In this document: positions 1 through 9,293 of the stretch, in pieces
Numbering within the stretch: position 1 is the first letter of the stretch
How the letters are laid out: every line of letters begins with the position of its first letter
Source: Bacteroidales bacterium F22
Lineage (GTDB): Bacteria; Bacteroidota; Bacteroidia; Bacteroidales; Bacteroidaceae
NCBI GenBank assembly: GCA_029541985.1
Contig: CP095414.1
Coordinates: forward strand, 310,001-374,000
Direction: 5' to 3'
Length of the DNA stretch: 64,000 nt
Program-made: the position numbers and the translations under genes
Notes under the pieces: generated by a model
Database searches by the model: none
What the model was told of the DNA's origin: nothing
The model's input: the letters and a program-made list of their open reading frames with translations, nothing else

Positions 1-6
1 TATTCA

Positions 7-2271
7 TTATGTATCAATATGAAGATGTTCTTTAATTTTTGCTTTTAATTCCTGTTCTTCTATTGGTTTCGTCATAAAATCTGTACATCCAGCAGCTAAT
101 GCTTCTTTTCGCTGCTCGTCTTGTGCATAGGCACTTAGCGCTATGATAGGGGTTTCTTTCCCCGATTCTCTTATTATTTGTGTTGCACTAATCCCATCTA
201 GGTTAGGCATTTTTAAATCCATCAAGATTAAGTCTGGATTCTTTTTCTCCATCATCATGATAGCTTCTATTCCATCTACTGACCTTATTAAATTGTATTG
301 GTCTTGTAGCATCTTTTCCACTACTTTATAGTTAATGTCTATATCTTCGGCTACTAGAATTAGAGGCTTTTGATTTCCCTTTGATTTATCGATACGATAA
401 TTTTCTTCTTGTGTTCTCTTTTTTACTCCTTTCGGAACTTCGTATGGAAGAATAAACTTGAACACTGTACCTTTGTCCATTTCACTTTCAACCCATATTT
501 CTCCTCCGAGATGCTCAACTATCGCTTCTGATATGGATAATCCTAATCCTGTTCCTTTAACATTGCTGCCCGCCATATTAAAACGGTCAAAGACACTGTC
601 TATTTTGTCGGCTGGTATGCCAGCTCCAGTATCAGAGACAAAACAAAGAATCTTTTCTTGGTCTTGTATTTTATACCCAAAAGTGATTATTCCTTTCGAT
701 GTATATTTAAAAGCATTTCCGATTAAATTAGAAAATACTTGAATAATTCGATTCTTATCGGTTAAGAAGACTAATTCTTCCGGAGATTCTGCAAGTTGTA
801 AGGATACATTGGGAGGGCATCTCAATGAGTGAGCATCTAATACGTCTTGACATAAATCTTCAAGATTTACCTTGTCAATCTTAAATTCGAGAGTTCCTGC
901 TTCAATCTTAGATAAATTAAGAATCTCATTAATTAGATGGAGTAGTCGTTCTGTATTAGTTTCAACTATCTTATAATAATCTGCTCTATCGATACTGTTT
1001 TCTGTCTCTGAAATAATACGAGAAAATCCAATGATTGCATTCAGAGGGGTACGAATTTCATGACTCATATTTGCCAAGAAAGCACTTTTCATCTTGTTTG
1101 ATCGATCTGCGCGTTCCCGCTGAGCTTGTTCATTTCTCCGAGTTAGTTCTATATCTGTAATATCTGAAGTTATCGAAACAAGAATGGGCCTATTATTTTT
1201 GAATGAAAATTTGAATTTATCTTGTTCCCAAATTTGAATCTTTCCATTTTCTCCTGGATTTATGAATCTTCTTTTTGAAGGGATACCAGTCAAGACGATT
1301 CTGAAATCATCTATTCGTTTTTCTAAGGCTGTATAATATGGGTAAATATCAAAATCGTTTTTTCCTTGAATAGTTTCAGGAGAGTCATTAATGTTTCGCT
1401 TATAATTATTTCTATAAATATAGGAATATTGATTAAATGGATCTTTAACAGTAATTCGCGCATGCACCTTATTAGAAATCAATTCAAGAATTCTAATCAT
1501 TTCATTCGTCTTCTGTTCATAGAGAGATTGTTTGCTAAAATCACGAATAAAGGTCCATATTACATCATCATCTTTGTTGATCTCTGTGCAGAATGATTCT
1601 GCTCTATAGAGGAATGATGATTGCTTGTAATTAAAGGGATTTAAAATGGTATGGTTACAGGATTGACCCGATTTCAAGGAATCAATATCATGTGTCCATG
1701 TCCCTTTATTTAAACTGGACTTTTTTAAATCTTTTATGTAATGGTCTGATATACTCCCATCATTTAGATTAGGATAAATATCGCGAAAAAATTTGTTAGC
1801 GAAGACTAGCTGAGTATCTTTTTTACAAGCGACAATAGATTGAGGTATAGTGTCCATCAAGTCAAAAAGCGTTTGTGCTTCTCTGCGAGTCGACAACGTG
1901 TTGTCCAAAACTGTGATATTTCTAAAGTCTAGTATGATTCCCTCTTTGTATGGTAGAATAGTACAATTGGTAGAAGTTATTTGATGTCCTAGAAAATGAA
2001 TCTCATATTCATTGTTGTGTTGTTTACCACTGGCTAATGTTTCCTGAATATCTTTAAAAAAACGGTTCGTATCTCTATTCGGTTCGAAGAGGTCAAAAAG
2101 CGAAGTTCCTAATATAACCTTTTCGTTTGAGGAAAGGATAGAGAACTTATCAATGACAACTTCAGATAGTCTAATATCTTTAGTAATATATAACATCAAG
2201 TCAGTTAACATCCTAAAGAGTTCAAGTGCGTCAGTTGCTTTACCAAGTATATTACTTTTTGACTTTTCCAT
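7..2271 (-). CDS. Hybrid sensor histidine kinase with PAS-like input and receiver domain
   Basis: Signal-transduction kinase. From the ATG at 2271 (754 aa) the protein has PAS-like segments in roughly the first 385 residues, a HisKA helix with the phospho-acceptor in ANMSHEIRTPLNA (His404), a HATPase domain with the N-box NLIGN, DTGAGIP and GTGLGLSI, and a C-terminal receiver with phospho-acceptor Asp685 (LILMDLKMP) and the conserved Lys in TKPI. There is no signal peptide or clear membrane segment, so a cytoplasmic sensor is inferred. An upstream TTG at 2304 would add 11 residues but lies inside a -7 promoter element, so the ATG is preferred. No cognate output regulator is adjacent. The ligand is unknown. 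The neighbours are two glycosyltransferases. Confidence 0.9.
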   Translation of the reverse strand: MEKSKSNILGKATDALELFRMLTDLMLYITKDIRLSEVVIDKFSILSSNEKVILGTSLFDLFEPNRDTNRFFKDIQETLASGKQHNNEYEIHFLGHQITSTNCTILPYKEGIILDFRNITVLDNTLSTRREAQTLFDLMDTIPQSIVACKKDTQLVFANKFFRDIYPNLNDGSISDHYIKDLKKSSLNKGTWTHDIDSLKSGQSCNHTILNPFNYKQSSFLYRAESFCTEINKDDDVIWTFIRDFSKQSLYEQKTNEMIRILELISNKVHARITVKDPFNQYSYIYRNNYKRNINDSPETIQGKNDFDIYPYYTALEKRIDDFRIVLTGIPSKRRFINPGENGKIQIWEQDKFKFSFKNNRPILVSITSDITDIELTRRNEQAQRERADRSNKMKSAFLANMSHEIRTPLNAIIGFSRIISETENSIDRADYYKIVETNTERLLHLINEILNLSKIEAGTLEFKIDKVNLEDLCQDVLDAHSLRCPPNVSLQLAESPEELVFLTDKNRIIQVFSNLIGNAFKYTSKGIITFGYKIQDQEKILCFVSDTGAGIPADKIDSVFDRFNMAGSNVKGTGLGLSISEAIVEHLGGEIWVESEMDKGTVFKFILPYEVPKGVKKRTQEENYRIDKSKGNQKPLILVAEDIDINYKVVEKMLQDQYNLIRSVDGIEAIMMMEKKNPDLILMDLKMPNLDGISATQIIRESGKETPIIALSAYAQDEQRKEALAAGCTDFMTKPIEEQELKAKIKEHLHIDT

Positions 2272-2301
2272 TATTGTAGTATTCTTACCTTTTAGTAAGA
2301 G

Positions 2302-2309
2302 CAAATATA
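2302..2309 (-). promoter_or_regulatory. -7 promoter element for the hybrid kinase
   Basis: TATATTTG on the minus strand matches the Bacteroidetes -7 consensus TAnnTTTG. It lies about 30 nt upstream of the ATG at 2271. No good -33 TTTG was seen. Confidence 0.5.
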
Positions 2310-2383
2310 GTGAATTGTTTCATTTATTTTGTCATCAAACTTAAAAACTAGTGAAGAATGCATTGTTTTATCTTCAATTAGCC

Positions 2384-3574
2384 TTAAGAACGAAGCGATT
2401 TTTCCCAAGCGCCATTTTTTTGCTTTTGCTTTTTTATTAAATAAGCAAAACCCTTAATACAATTCCAATTCATAAAAAGGAAATAATAAGGAATAAATAA
2501 GACCTTATTTTTGATTTGTTTCTTCGCCATCAAATATCCTACTAACCCCATCATATATAGTAGAAACTGTAGAAGTAGACAAGTCGTAAAGAACAAATTA
2601 AGTTGAGGGTAAAAAGCAATGATTATATTTATTGGAATCATTAGGAAAAGAAGGATAGGACATACAGCCCACCTGAGCACTCGATGTGAAATGTACTGAA
2701 AAGATAATACTCGGTATTTAAATATATTCAAGAGTTTTCTTAATCTCCATATTGACTGAAGGCCTCCAGCAGCAATGCGTACTTTACGCTTTTCTTCTTC
2801 ATGCATATTGAGAGATCCACTCTCTTCTGCAAAAGCTGAGGGGGTATAAGCTATCTTATATCCTTTCATAGCTATTCTCATAGACAAGATAAAGTCATCT
2901 AATAAGGTGTCTTTTGGCATCTCAAAGAACAAATTTCTGCGGACGCTAAAGAGTTCTCCCGCAGCGCCAATAGTACTATAAAGTCTATCATCGAGTTCTT
3001 TAAGTTTAGATTCATACCGCCAATAGATTCCTTCTCCTCCACTAGCAGCATCATCTTTCTCTTTTTGCATGATTCGTTTTTCTCCAGCTACACATCCGAT
3101 TTTAGGGTCTTGGAATCTTCGTACTATTTCTTTTATTGCTAACGAATTGATTAACGTATTTGCATCTGTAAAGACGATGATATCATTAGAGACGAAACGT
3201 ACACCTCTATTCATTGCTGCTGTTTTTCCCGCACGGGTATCTTCGTGTAGTACTCTTACGGAAGGGTATTCTTTTAAAATGTCCACAGTACGGTCATCAG
3301 AGCCATCAGTGCACCAGACTATTTCAAGTTTATCTACAGGATAATCTATTGCTTGACAGTTTTTCATCTTAGAATGGATGATCTTTTCTTCATTAAATGC
3401 TGTGATAAATAGTGTGATAGTGGGAAGCTTATCGTCAGCAGGTAATTCGGGCTGTTTTTTCGTAGCAAACAATTCTTTGATTTTGACTAAAATGACCAAT
3501 AAAATCCCGTAGCCAATATAGGCATAGAAAAGGATGAATAAACTAGCCAAGAAAATCCATTTAAGTGTAGTCAT
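2384..3574 (-). CDS. Membrane glycosyltransferase, family GT2
   Basis: Probably a processive or polysaccharide-type sugar transferase at the inner membrane. The 396-aa protein has one N-terminal membrane segment (about residues 5-30), a GT-A fold catalytic domain (FITAFNEE near 57-63, WCTDGSDD, the metal-binding TDANT at 136-140, the acceptor-side DD at 226-227) and three or so hydrophobic segments from about 303 to the end. The QxxRW motif of hyaluronan/cellulose synthases is not evident; the matching region reads RKVRIAAGG. A GT4 enzyme starts upstream with a 46-bp gap, so the two may act on one glycan. The substrate cannot be told from sequence. Confidence 0.85.
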   Translation of the reverse strand: MTTLKWIFLASLFILFYAYIGYGILLVILVKIKELFATKKQPELPADDKLPTITLFITAFNEEKIIHSKMKNCQAIDYPVDKLEIVWCTDGSDDRTVDILKEYPSVRVLHEDTRAGKTAAMNRGVRFVSNDIIVFTDANTLINSLAIKEIVRRFQDPKIGCVAGEKRIMQKEKDDAASGGEGIYWRYESKLKELDDRLYSTIGAAGELFSVRRNLFFEMPKDTLLDDFILSMRIAMKGYKIAYTPSAFAEESGSLNMHEEEKRKVRIAAGGLQSIWRLRKLLNIFKYRVLSFQYISHRVLRWAVCPILLFLMIPINIIIAFYPQLNLFFTTCLLLQFLLYMMGLVGYLMAKKQIKNKVLFIPYYFLFMNWNCIKGFAYLIKKQKQKNGAWEKSLRS

Positions 3575-3620
3575 ATGTTTTGTGTTATATTGCGATTAAT
3601 CGTTCAATTCCTCTGTTAAG

Positions 3621-4775
3621 CTATTTGTCGATACTGTTGATTACTCGTTGCATTTGAATCTTCCAATCCAACCCTTCAACAGTAGAACGAATTTGTTCTG
3701 GAGTGAGGTCTAGGTGATTATAAAAATTCAGTAAAGAATAAATATCTAAAGGGCTTTCGTCAGCTGGAGCTTTGATTATATAAGGTTGGTTCTCAAAATC
3801 GGTATCAATCTCACTATACACAAATGGTATGCCTCTTGCGGCATATTCTCTGTTTTTAAGTGTTTTGATTTTTGTGATGTTAGAGCGATGTCTTCCTAGA
3901 CTCGCAACAGCTATATCAGTGATGTCAAATAGATGATCTAACTGTTCACCATGTAGAGAGCCATGAAAGATAACATATTTCTCGATGTTGTACTTAGCTA
4001 TTATTTCTTCGAAATCCTTTTTAGTTTCATCGTTTATAGGACCTACTATGTTGAAGAAGACATCAGGATAGTTGTCCGGCAAGTTTACTCTATTTTGATA
4101 ATACAATCCCAATCCAACGATAGCTCTATCTAAGCCATGCCAAAAATGGACCTCAGCCACGGCTAGAAGATTAATCCTTTTATTTTGACCTTTGACATGA
4201 GTAGAAAGTGGAATCTCATAGAAAGAGATACCATTGGATATCTTAATTGTTTTCTGACCGAATATGGTATCACAATCAGAAAACGTAACGATAGCATCTA
4301 GGTTCTTTGCTAATCGATGTCTGAATAGTCTATCTATTTTGAGCCCTAGTGATATTTTAAGAGGAGGGTTCATATATTCCTTATCATAAGGATATGTTGG
4401 TATCTCCATGACAACTTTGATGTGATTCTTTTTTAGTTTTTTGACTAGGCTAATGGTGGAAGGACTAGCATTGTGGAATGACCTAATGTAGCATAGGTCA
4501 ATAGGGAAATGGCCCTCTTTGTTGAGTAAATTGATATGATGAATGATTGGATTAAAATCAAAACGACTTTTTAAAGCACCCCAATTACCTTTTCCATAAT
4601 TACTTATGATTTGTTTATCATAAACTCGAACTTTGTCACCATCTTCAAGTACATCATAATAACAGAGAGAAACATTATGTCCAGCTTCTTTCAGACCATT
4701 TACTTGTGCAATTACTTTTTTGCTAATTCCACTAGCAGAATCGAAACCATGGAATAATATATAAAGGATGTGCAT
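3621..4775 (-). CDS. Glycosyltransferase, GT4-like
   Basis: A 384-aa GT-B type transferase. It opens with MHILYILFHGFDSASGISKK, the usual N-terminal Rossmann strand and glycine loop of GT4 enzymes. The C-terminal half carries FHGSLHGEQLDHLFDITDIA and KNREYAARGIPFVYSE, which correspond to the nucleotide-sugar-binding lobe and the conserved acidic pair of GT4. There is no signal peptide, so it should work on the cytoplasmic face. It is followed by the GT2 gene. The acceptor and sugar are unknown; a role in surface polysaccharide is inferred from the partner only. Confidence 0.8.
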   Translation of the reverse strand: MHILYILFHGFDSASGISKKVIAQVNGLKEAGHNVSLCYYDVLEDGDKVRVYDKQIISNYGKGNWGALKSRFDFNPIIHHINLLNKEGHFPIDLCYIRSFHNASPSTISLVKKLKKNHIKVVMEIPTYPYDKEYMNPPLKISLGLKIDRLFRHRLAKNLDAIVTFSDCDTIFGQKTIKISNGISFYEIPLSTHVKGQNKRINLLAVAEVHFWHGLDRAIVGLGLYYQNRVNLPDNYPDVFFNIVGPINDETKKDFEEIIAKYNIEKYVIFHGSLHGEQLDHLFDITDIAVASLGRHRSNITKIKTLKNREYAARGIPFVYSEIDTDFENQPYIIKAPADESPLDIYSLLNFYNHLDLTPEQIRSTVEGLDWKIQMQRVINSIDK

Positions 4776-4806
4776 ATCGTTGGATTGTTTTCTTGAGTGA
4801 TAATAA

Positions 4807-4814
4807 CAAATATA
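4807..4814 (-). promoter_or_regulatory. -7 promoter element for the GT4/GT2 pair
   Basis: TATATTTG on the minus strand, 32 nt upstream of the GT4 ATG. It matches TAnnTTTG. No TTTG was found at the expected -33 distance. Confidence 0.5.
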
Positions 4815-4911
4815 CTAAAATATGATAAGTACGAGTGATAATAATAAGTTTTTTCACAGAAGATTGCTCTTTCTGTCTTAAATTGTCTTTATCCCTTAGA
4901 GAGGGAACCGT

Positions 4912-5835
4912 TTATCCCACGATACTCAATTGCTGATTGATATAAATCATCATTTCCTCAAGGTCATCAGGTTTAAACCATTTAATCTCCTTGTCACGTT
5001 TGAACCAATTAATTTGTTTTCGTGCGTAGTTTCTCGAATGGGTCTTGATATCAGTAATTGCTTGGTCCAATTCTATTTCTCCATTAAAGAACTGGAATAA
5101 TTCCTTATATCCAACAGTGTTGAGGGAATTAAAATCTTTATGCTCTATTAGTGCCTTGACTTCCTCAATCAGTCCGTTGCATACCATTTTATCCACCCGT
5201 TTATTTATATTGTCATATAAAACAGTTCGCTCGGTATTTATACCTATTTTAATGATATTAAAGGGGCGCTTTTTCTTTTTGTTTTTACGGAACGAACTAA
5301 ATTTTTGTTTAGTCTGTATACATATCTCGAGCGCATGCAATACCCGTTTACTATTTTTAAGATCCGCTTCCATAGCATATTCAGGGTCAAGACTTTTGAG
5401 CTCTTCCACCATACTATCAAGACCTTCTTTCTCGAATCGATTAAGCACCATTTCTCGAGTCTCGTCGGTTATCGTTGGCATATCATCTATCCCATTACAA
5501 ACCGCATCAATATATAACATGGATCCACCAGTCATAATCATAATAGGATGCTCTGTAAATCGTCTTTCAAGTAGGGGTAGGGCATCTCTTTCGAATTGAG
5601 CTGCACTATAATATTCATTAGGTTCTAAAAACTGTATAAAATGATGTGGAACCCCCTGTTTCTGTTCTTCAGTAACAGCAGCAGTTCCAATAGTCATGTG
5701 TCGATAGATTTGTCTAGAATCACTCGAAATAATTTCAGTAGAGAATGCCTTTGCTATCTTAATGGCACAATCGCTCTTACCGACTCCAGTAGGGCCGAGT
5801 ATGACTATTAATGAATTCGGTAGATTTGGTTCCAT
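4912..5835 (-). CDS. miaA: tRNA dimethylallyltransferase (first MiaA paralog)
   Basis: Transfers the dimethylallyl group from DMAPP to N6 of A37 in tRNAs that read UNN codons. The 307-aa protein has the P-loop GPTGVGKS (14-21), the DSRQIYRHMTIGTA motif that contacts substrate, and the C-terminal NTVGYKELFQFFNGE and THSRNYARKQINWFKRD segments of MiaA. It follows lpxA with an 88-bp gap that holds a promoter element and a long hairpin, so it may be transcribed on its own. A second, more diverged MiaA is encoded at 20282-21220. This copy is the more canonical of the two. Confidence 0.93.
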   Translation of the reverse strand: MEPNLPNSLIVILGPTGVGKSDCAIKIAKAFSTEIISSDSRQIYRHMTIGTAAVTEEQKQGVPHHFIQFLEPNEYYSAAQFERDALPLLERRFTEHPIMIMTGGSMLYIDAVCNGIDDMPTITDETREMVLNRFEKEGLDSMVEELKSLDPEYAMEADLKNSKRVLHALEICIQTKQKFSSFRKNKKKKRPFNIIKIGINTERTVLYDNINKRVDKMVCNGLIEEVKALIEHKDFNSLNTVGYKELFQFFNGEIELDQAITDIKTHSRNYARKQINWFKRDKEIKWFKPDDLEEMMIYINQQLSIVG

Positions 5836-5851
5836 ATGTACTAAAATAAGT

Positions 5852-5899
5852 ATTGCAAATACATCTGTTCTGATGGTTCAAAACAAATGTATTCGCAAT
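5852..5899 (-). terminator. Long hairpin between lpxA and miaA
   Basis: Arms 5852-5864 and 5887-5899 pair over 13 bp with one mismatch, and the interior continues pairing (with G-U pairs) to a 4-nt ACCA loop, giving about 22 bp in total. On the minus strand it follows lpxA and is trailed by a weak ACTTATTTTAG tail. It could be a weak terminator. It also contains the -7 element of miaA. Confidence 0.5.
5884..5891 (-). promoter_or_regulatory. -7 promoter element for miaA
   Basis: TACATTTG on the minus strand, about 49 nt upstream of the miaA ATG. It fits TAnnTTTG and lies within one arm of the inverted repeat at 5852-5899. Confidence 0.45.
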
Positions 5900-5923
5900 A
5901 AAATAGGTAATAAATTAAGTTTC

Positions 5924-6697
5924 TTATTTCATTATACCTCTTTGGGAATTCTTGACAAAATCAACAATATATTTGATATCGTCAGTCATCTCCATTTCCT
6001 CTTCAATCTTTTGAATAGCAACAGATGTATTGAAATCCATTTCATAGATATATCTATATGCTTGACGGATCTGGTCAATGCGTTCTGGAGTAAACTTACG
6101 TCTCCTAAGGCCAATGATATTCAGTCCACAATAGGTAAGAGGTGCACGTCCTGCAATAATGAAAGGTGGGATATCCATTGAGGTAGCTTTACCACCTTGC
6201 AACATGCCATATCCTCCAATTCTACAGAATTGATGAATAAGAACAGCAGCACTAATAATTGAATGGCTATCTATAATAACTTCACCAGCAACTTTTGTTT
6301 GATTACCGATGATGATACCATTACCTAATAAACAATCATGGGCAATATGTACACCTTCCATCAAAAGGTTATCACTTCCAACGACTGTTTTTCCTTTAGA
6401 TTTTGTACCTCGATTGATTGTTACGTTCTCACGGATTAAATTGTTATCACCAATTTCAGCAGTAGTAACTTCTCCAACGAACTTCAAATCTTGAGGGGTA
6501 GCACCTATAACAGCGCCAGGGAATATTGTATTCCCATTACCAATATGTGAATATTCAAGGATATTAGCGTTAGGCATAATTTTATTATTATCTCCAATCA
6601 CTACGTTTTTATCAATGAAAACAAAAGGGCCAATTTCACAATTTTCGCCAATTTTTGCTAGCGGGTCTATATAAGCTAACGGGCTAATTTTACTCAT
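5924..6697 (-). CDS. lpxA: Acyl-ACP--UDP-N-acetylglucosamine O-acyltransferase
   Basis: First step of lipid A synthesis, adding a 3-hydroxyacyl chain to the 3-OH of UDP-GlcNAc in the cytoplasm. The 257-aa length is normal for LpxA. The N-terminal 190 residues are a left-handed beta-helix of hexapeptide repeats (for example IGENCEIGPFVFID, VIGDNNKI), with the catalytic histidine in HIAHDC (His120). The C-terminal helical part (GLNIIGLRRRKFTPERI) is typical. It starts 14 bp after the lpxC-fabZ stop, in the order lpxD, lpxC-fabZ, lpxA, and is surely co-transcribed with them. Confidence 0.96.
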   Translation of the reverse strand: MSKISPLAYIDPLAKIGENCEIGPFVFIDKNVVIGDNNKIMPNANILEYSHIGNGNTIFPGAVIGATPQDLKFVGEVTTAEIGDNNLIRENVTINRGTKSKGKTVVGSDNLLMEGVHIAHDCLLGNGIIIGNQTKVAGEVIIDSHSIISAAVLIHQFCRIGGYGMLQGGKATSMDIPPFIIAGRAPLTYCGLNIIGLRRRKFTPERIDQIRQAYRYIYEMDFNTSVAIQKIEEEMEMTDDIKYIVDFVKNSQRGIMK

Positions 6698-6711
6698 CTT
6701 ATTATTCTGTA

Positions 6712-8097
6712 TTATTTATTCTTAGCAATTTGTGCCATAAAAGTTGCTTCAGCTACACAATTCTCACCTACAAAAGCATAGGCCTGCATTGAAGCTATTC
6801 CTCTACGTACCGGAGATATCATTGATACACGATAGACCAAAGTATCACCAGGGACAACCTTCTTTCTAAATTTCACATTATCAATCTTCATGAAATAAGT
6901 AGAATAGCTTTCAGGTTCTGCTACTGAACTTAAAACAAGTAATCCACCAATCTGTGCTGCAGCTTCAATTTGAAGTACTCCTGGCATGACAGGTTCTTGA
7001 GGAAAATGTCCTTGAAAAAAAGGCTCATTGCTTGTAACTTGCTTGACACCTACGATATAATCTCCACCGATTTCAATAATCTTATCGACTAGTTGAAATG
7101 GATAGCGATGAGGAAGAAGATGTCTTATTTGGTTTACATCCATTACTGGAGGTGTATCGATATCATAAGCAGGTGCTTGTACATCATGTTTACGCATTTT
7201 CTTTCTCATCAAACGAGCAAACTTGTTATTGATTGTATGTCCTGGTCGAGTAGCAATGATACGTCCTTTAATTGGTTTTCCAATCAAAGCTAAATCACCA
7301 ATGATATCTAGCAACTTATGCCGAGCACATTCATTAGACCATACGAGTGGTTTATGATTTAGGTACCCCATTTTGGTGGCCGATTGATGCTCTACGTTCA
7401 TAATGTCAGCTAAGTTATCAAATTTAGCTTGATCCAATTGTCTCTCGTAGATAACGATAGCATTGTCTAGATCACCACCTTTGACCAAGCCTGCATTTAG
7501 GAGAGGTTCAATCTCATGAACAAAAACGAAAGTACGGGCAGAAGCGATTTCCGTCCCAAAATCTTTCATATCCTCAAGGGTAGCAAATTGGTTATTGATT
7601 ATTTCAGAATCATAAGAAACCATGACATTGAGGCTAAACTTATCATCTGGAAGGACAATAATAGAAGATCCTGTTTCCTCATCTCTGAATTCTATTTTAT
7701 GTTTAATCTCATAATAAGTTCGAGGTGAATTTTGTTCTTTGAAACCTACACTCTCGATTTGTTGTACATATAATTTGGCACTGCCATCGAGAATTGGGAA
7801 TTCAGGTCCATTGACTTGTATCAGACAATTATCTATTCCCATAGCGAAAAGAGCAGCCAAACCATGTTCTACAGTACTGATTCTTATATCTCCTTTGACA
7901 ATGACAGTACCTCTGTTAGTTTGAGCGACCAAATCAGCATTCACTTCTATAGTAGGCTGACCCTCGAGATCTGTACGTTGGATCTTGTAACCATGATTTT
8001 CAGGAGCTGGATTGAATGTAACATCTAATTCTAATCCTGTATGAAGGCCCTTGCCACTAAGCGTAAAAGCTCCATTAAGAGTCTGTTGTTTAATCAT
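6712..8097 (-). CDS. lpxC/fabZ: Fused UDP-3-O-acyl-GlcNAc deacetylase / 3-hydroxyacyl-ACP dehydratase
   Basis: Bifunctional 461-aa protein. Residues 1 to about 305 are LpxC, the zinc deacetylase that commits to lipid A: the zinc ligands are seen in STVEHGLAAL (His78) and ARHKLLDIIGDL (His260, Asp264), with a further His in RPGHTINN. Residues about 320-461 are FabZ, which dehydrates 3-hydroxyacyl-ACP in fatty acid elongation: catalytic His364 in GHFPQEPVMPGVL and Glu378 in IEAAAQ. The fusion is known from Bacteroidetes and places the two enzymes that compete for 3-hydroxymyristoyl-ACP on one chain. It sits between lpxD (26 bp) and lpxA (14 bp). Confidence 0.97.
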   Translation of the reverse strand: MIKQQTLNGAFTLSGKGLHTGLELDVTFNPAPENHGYKIQRTDLEGQPTIEVNADLVAQTNRGTVIVKGDIRISTVEHGLAALFAMGIDNCLIQVNGPEFPILDGSAKLYVQQIESVGFKEQNSPRTYYEIKHKIEFRDEETGSSIIVLPDDKFSLNVMVSYDSEIINNQFATLEDMKDFGTEIASARTFVFVHEIEPLLNAGLVKGGDLDNAIVIYERQLDQAKFDNLADIMNVEHQSATKMGYLNHKPLVWSNECARHKLLDIIGDLALIGKPIKGRIIATRPGHTINNKFARLMRKKMRKHDVQAPAYDIDTPPVMDVNQIRHLLPHRYPFQLVDKIIEIGGDYIVGVKQVTSNEPFFQGHFPQEPVMPGVLQIEAAAQIGGLLVLSSVAEPESYSTYFMKIDNVKFRKKVVPGDTLVYRVSMISPVRRGIASMQAYAFVGENCVAEATFMAQIAKNK

Positions 8098-8123
8098 TAT
8101 ATTTTAGTTTATTTTCTTAAAGT

Positions 8124-9155
8124 CTATTTGTTCTTCATTGTATCTACATCCTTTCTGAGCTTGATGAGATCTCTTCTCATATCTGGTAAAGTCTTAAATA
8201 CCCCCCATGAACGGAAATAAATTTTAGGGTCCATGGCTGGAGTTCCGATGACTTGTTGATTTCCTTTTAGATTACCAGGAATTCCTGATTGTGCACCAAT
8301 ATAAGTCTTGTTTCCGATTGTAGAATGTCCAGCGAAACCAGTTTGTCCACCGACCATACACCAATCTCCAATCTTAGTAGAACCAGCAATACCCACTTGA
8401 GCAGACATCACCGTATTTTCACCAATTTCTACATTATGAGCTACTTGGACAAGATTGTCTAATTTGACTCCTTTTTTAATTAAAGTAGCCCCCATAGTAG
8501 AGCGGTCAATACAAGTGTTTGCACCAATTTCTACTTTATCTTCAATAATAACTGTTCCAATTTGAGGTATTTTGTCATATCCAGATTCGTTCGGAGCAAA
8601 TCCGAATCCATCAGAGCCAATCACAGTACCTGCATGCAAGACAACCTCATTACCTAATTGGCAATCATCATAGATGGTTACATGAGGAAAAAAAATGCAG
8701 TTAGATCCGACTTTCACACGGTCACCAACAGTCACATGAGCATTAATGATAGTTTCATTTCCTATCGTCGTATTTGCTCCTATAACAGCATAAGGGCCGA
8801 TGTAAACATCTTCACCAACTGTAGCTGATTCATCAATAACAGCTGTTGAATGAATACCCTTTTTCTTAGGCTTCATTTGTTCTACCATCTGCATTAATTT
8901 AGCCAAACTTTCATAAGCATTATCTACTTTGATAAGTGTAGCTTTTACAGCGTGTTCTGGCTCAAAATCTTTGTTAACTAAAATGATACTTGATTGAGTA
9001 TCGTAGATATAATGAGCATATTTAGGATTACCTAGAAAAGATAAAGCACCAAGTTTTCCCTCCTCGATTTTAGCGAAAGTAGAGACAGTAACATTTTCAT
9101 CTCCTACAACAATTCCACTAACAACCTGAGCTATTTGGTTAGCTGAAAATTCCAT
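8124..9155 (-). CDS. lpxD: UDP-3-O-(3-hydroxyacyl)glucosamine N-acyltransferase
   Basis: Third lipid A enzyme, which N-acylates UDP-3-O-acyl-GlcN. The 343-aa protein has the N-terminal uridine-binding domain (about residues 1-95), a hexapeptide-repeat beta-helix, the catalytic histidine in QVAHNVEIG (His240) and a C-terminal helical tail ([15 protein letters not shown]). It is the first gene of the lpxD, lpxC-fabZ, lpxA run. About 30 nt upstream is a TACTTTG-like sequence that is one base short of the usual -7 element, so the promoter is only tentative. The 138 bp between it and pyrF hold nothing else recognisable. Confidence 0.96.
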   Translation of the reverse strand: MEFSANQIAQVVSGIVVGDENVTVSTFAKIEEGKLGALSFLGNPKYAHYIYDTQSSIILVNKDFEPEHAVKATLIKVDNAYESLAKLMQMVEQMKPKKKGIHSTAVIDESATVGEDVYIGPYAVIGANTTIGNETIINAHVTVGDRVKVGSNCIFFPHVTIYDDCQLGNEVVLHAGTVIGSDGFGFAPNESGYDKIPQIGTVIIEDKVEIGANTCIDRSTMGATLIKKGVKLDNLVQVAHNVEIGENTVMSAQVGIAGSTKIGDWCMVGGQTGFAGHSTIGNKTYIGAQSGIPGNLKGNQQVIGTPAMDPKIYFRSWGVFKTLPDMRRDLIKLRKDVDTMKNK

Positions 9156-9293
9156 ATAAATATACGTTTTGGTTTGATTAAAGCTGCAAAGTACGTCTTT
9201 TTTTTCGAAACTATCGACTAAAAATAGAAAAAAGAGTAGCAGATACAGTCAGATATCTTAAAATACAAAAACTATCCCAATTCAGAAAGAAAG

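Noticed and set aside
2272-2304. Upstream TTG start for the hybrid kinase
   Set aside because: The TTG is part of the TATATTTG promoter element; the ATG at 2271 is the better start. The same reasoning moved the starts of the DUF5686, C1 peptidase, ftsK, serB, miaA2 and DUF2461 genes.
5045-5599. 184-codon plus-strand ORF across miaA
   Set aside because: Lies wholly antisense to miaA, whose motifs are unmistakable; the opposite frame has no family features.
6712-8097. LpxC-FabZ fusion as a novel finding
   Set aside because: Already known from Bacteroidetes; kept as an annotation only.
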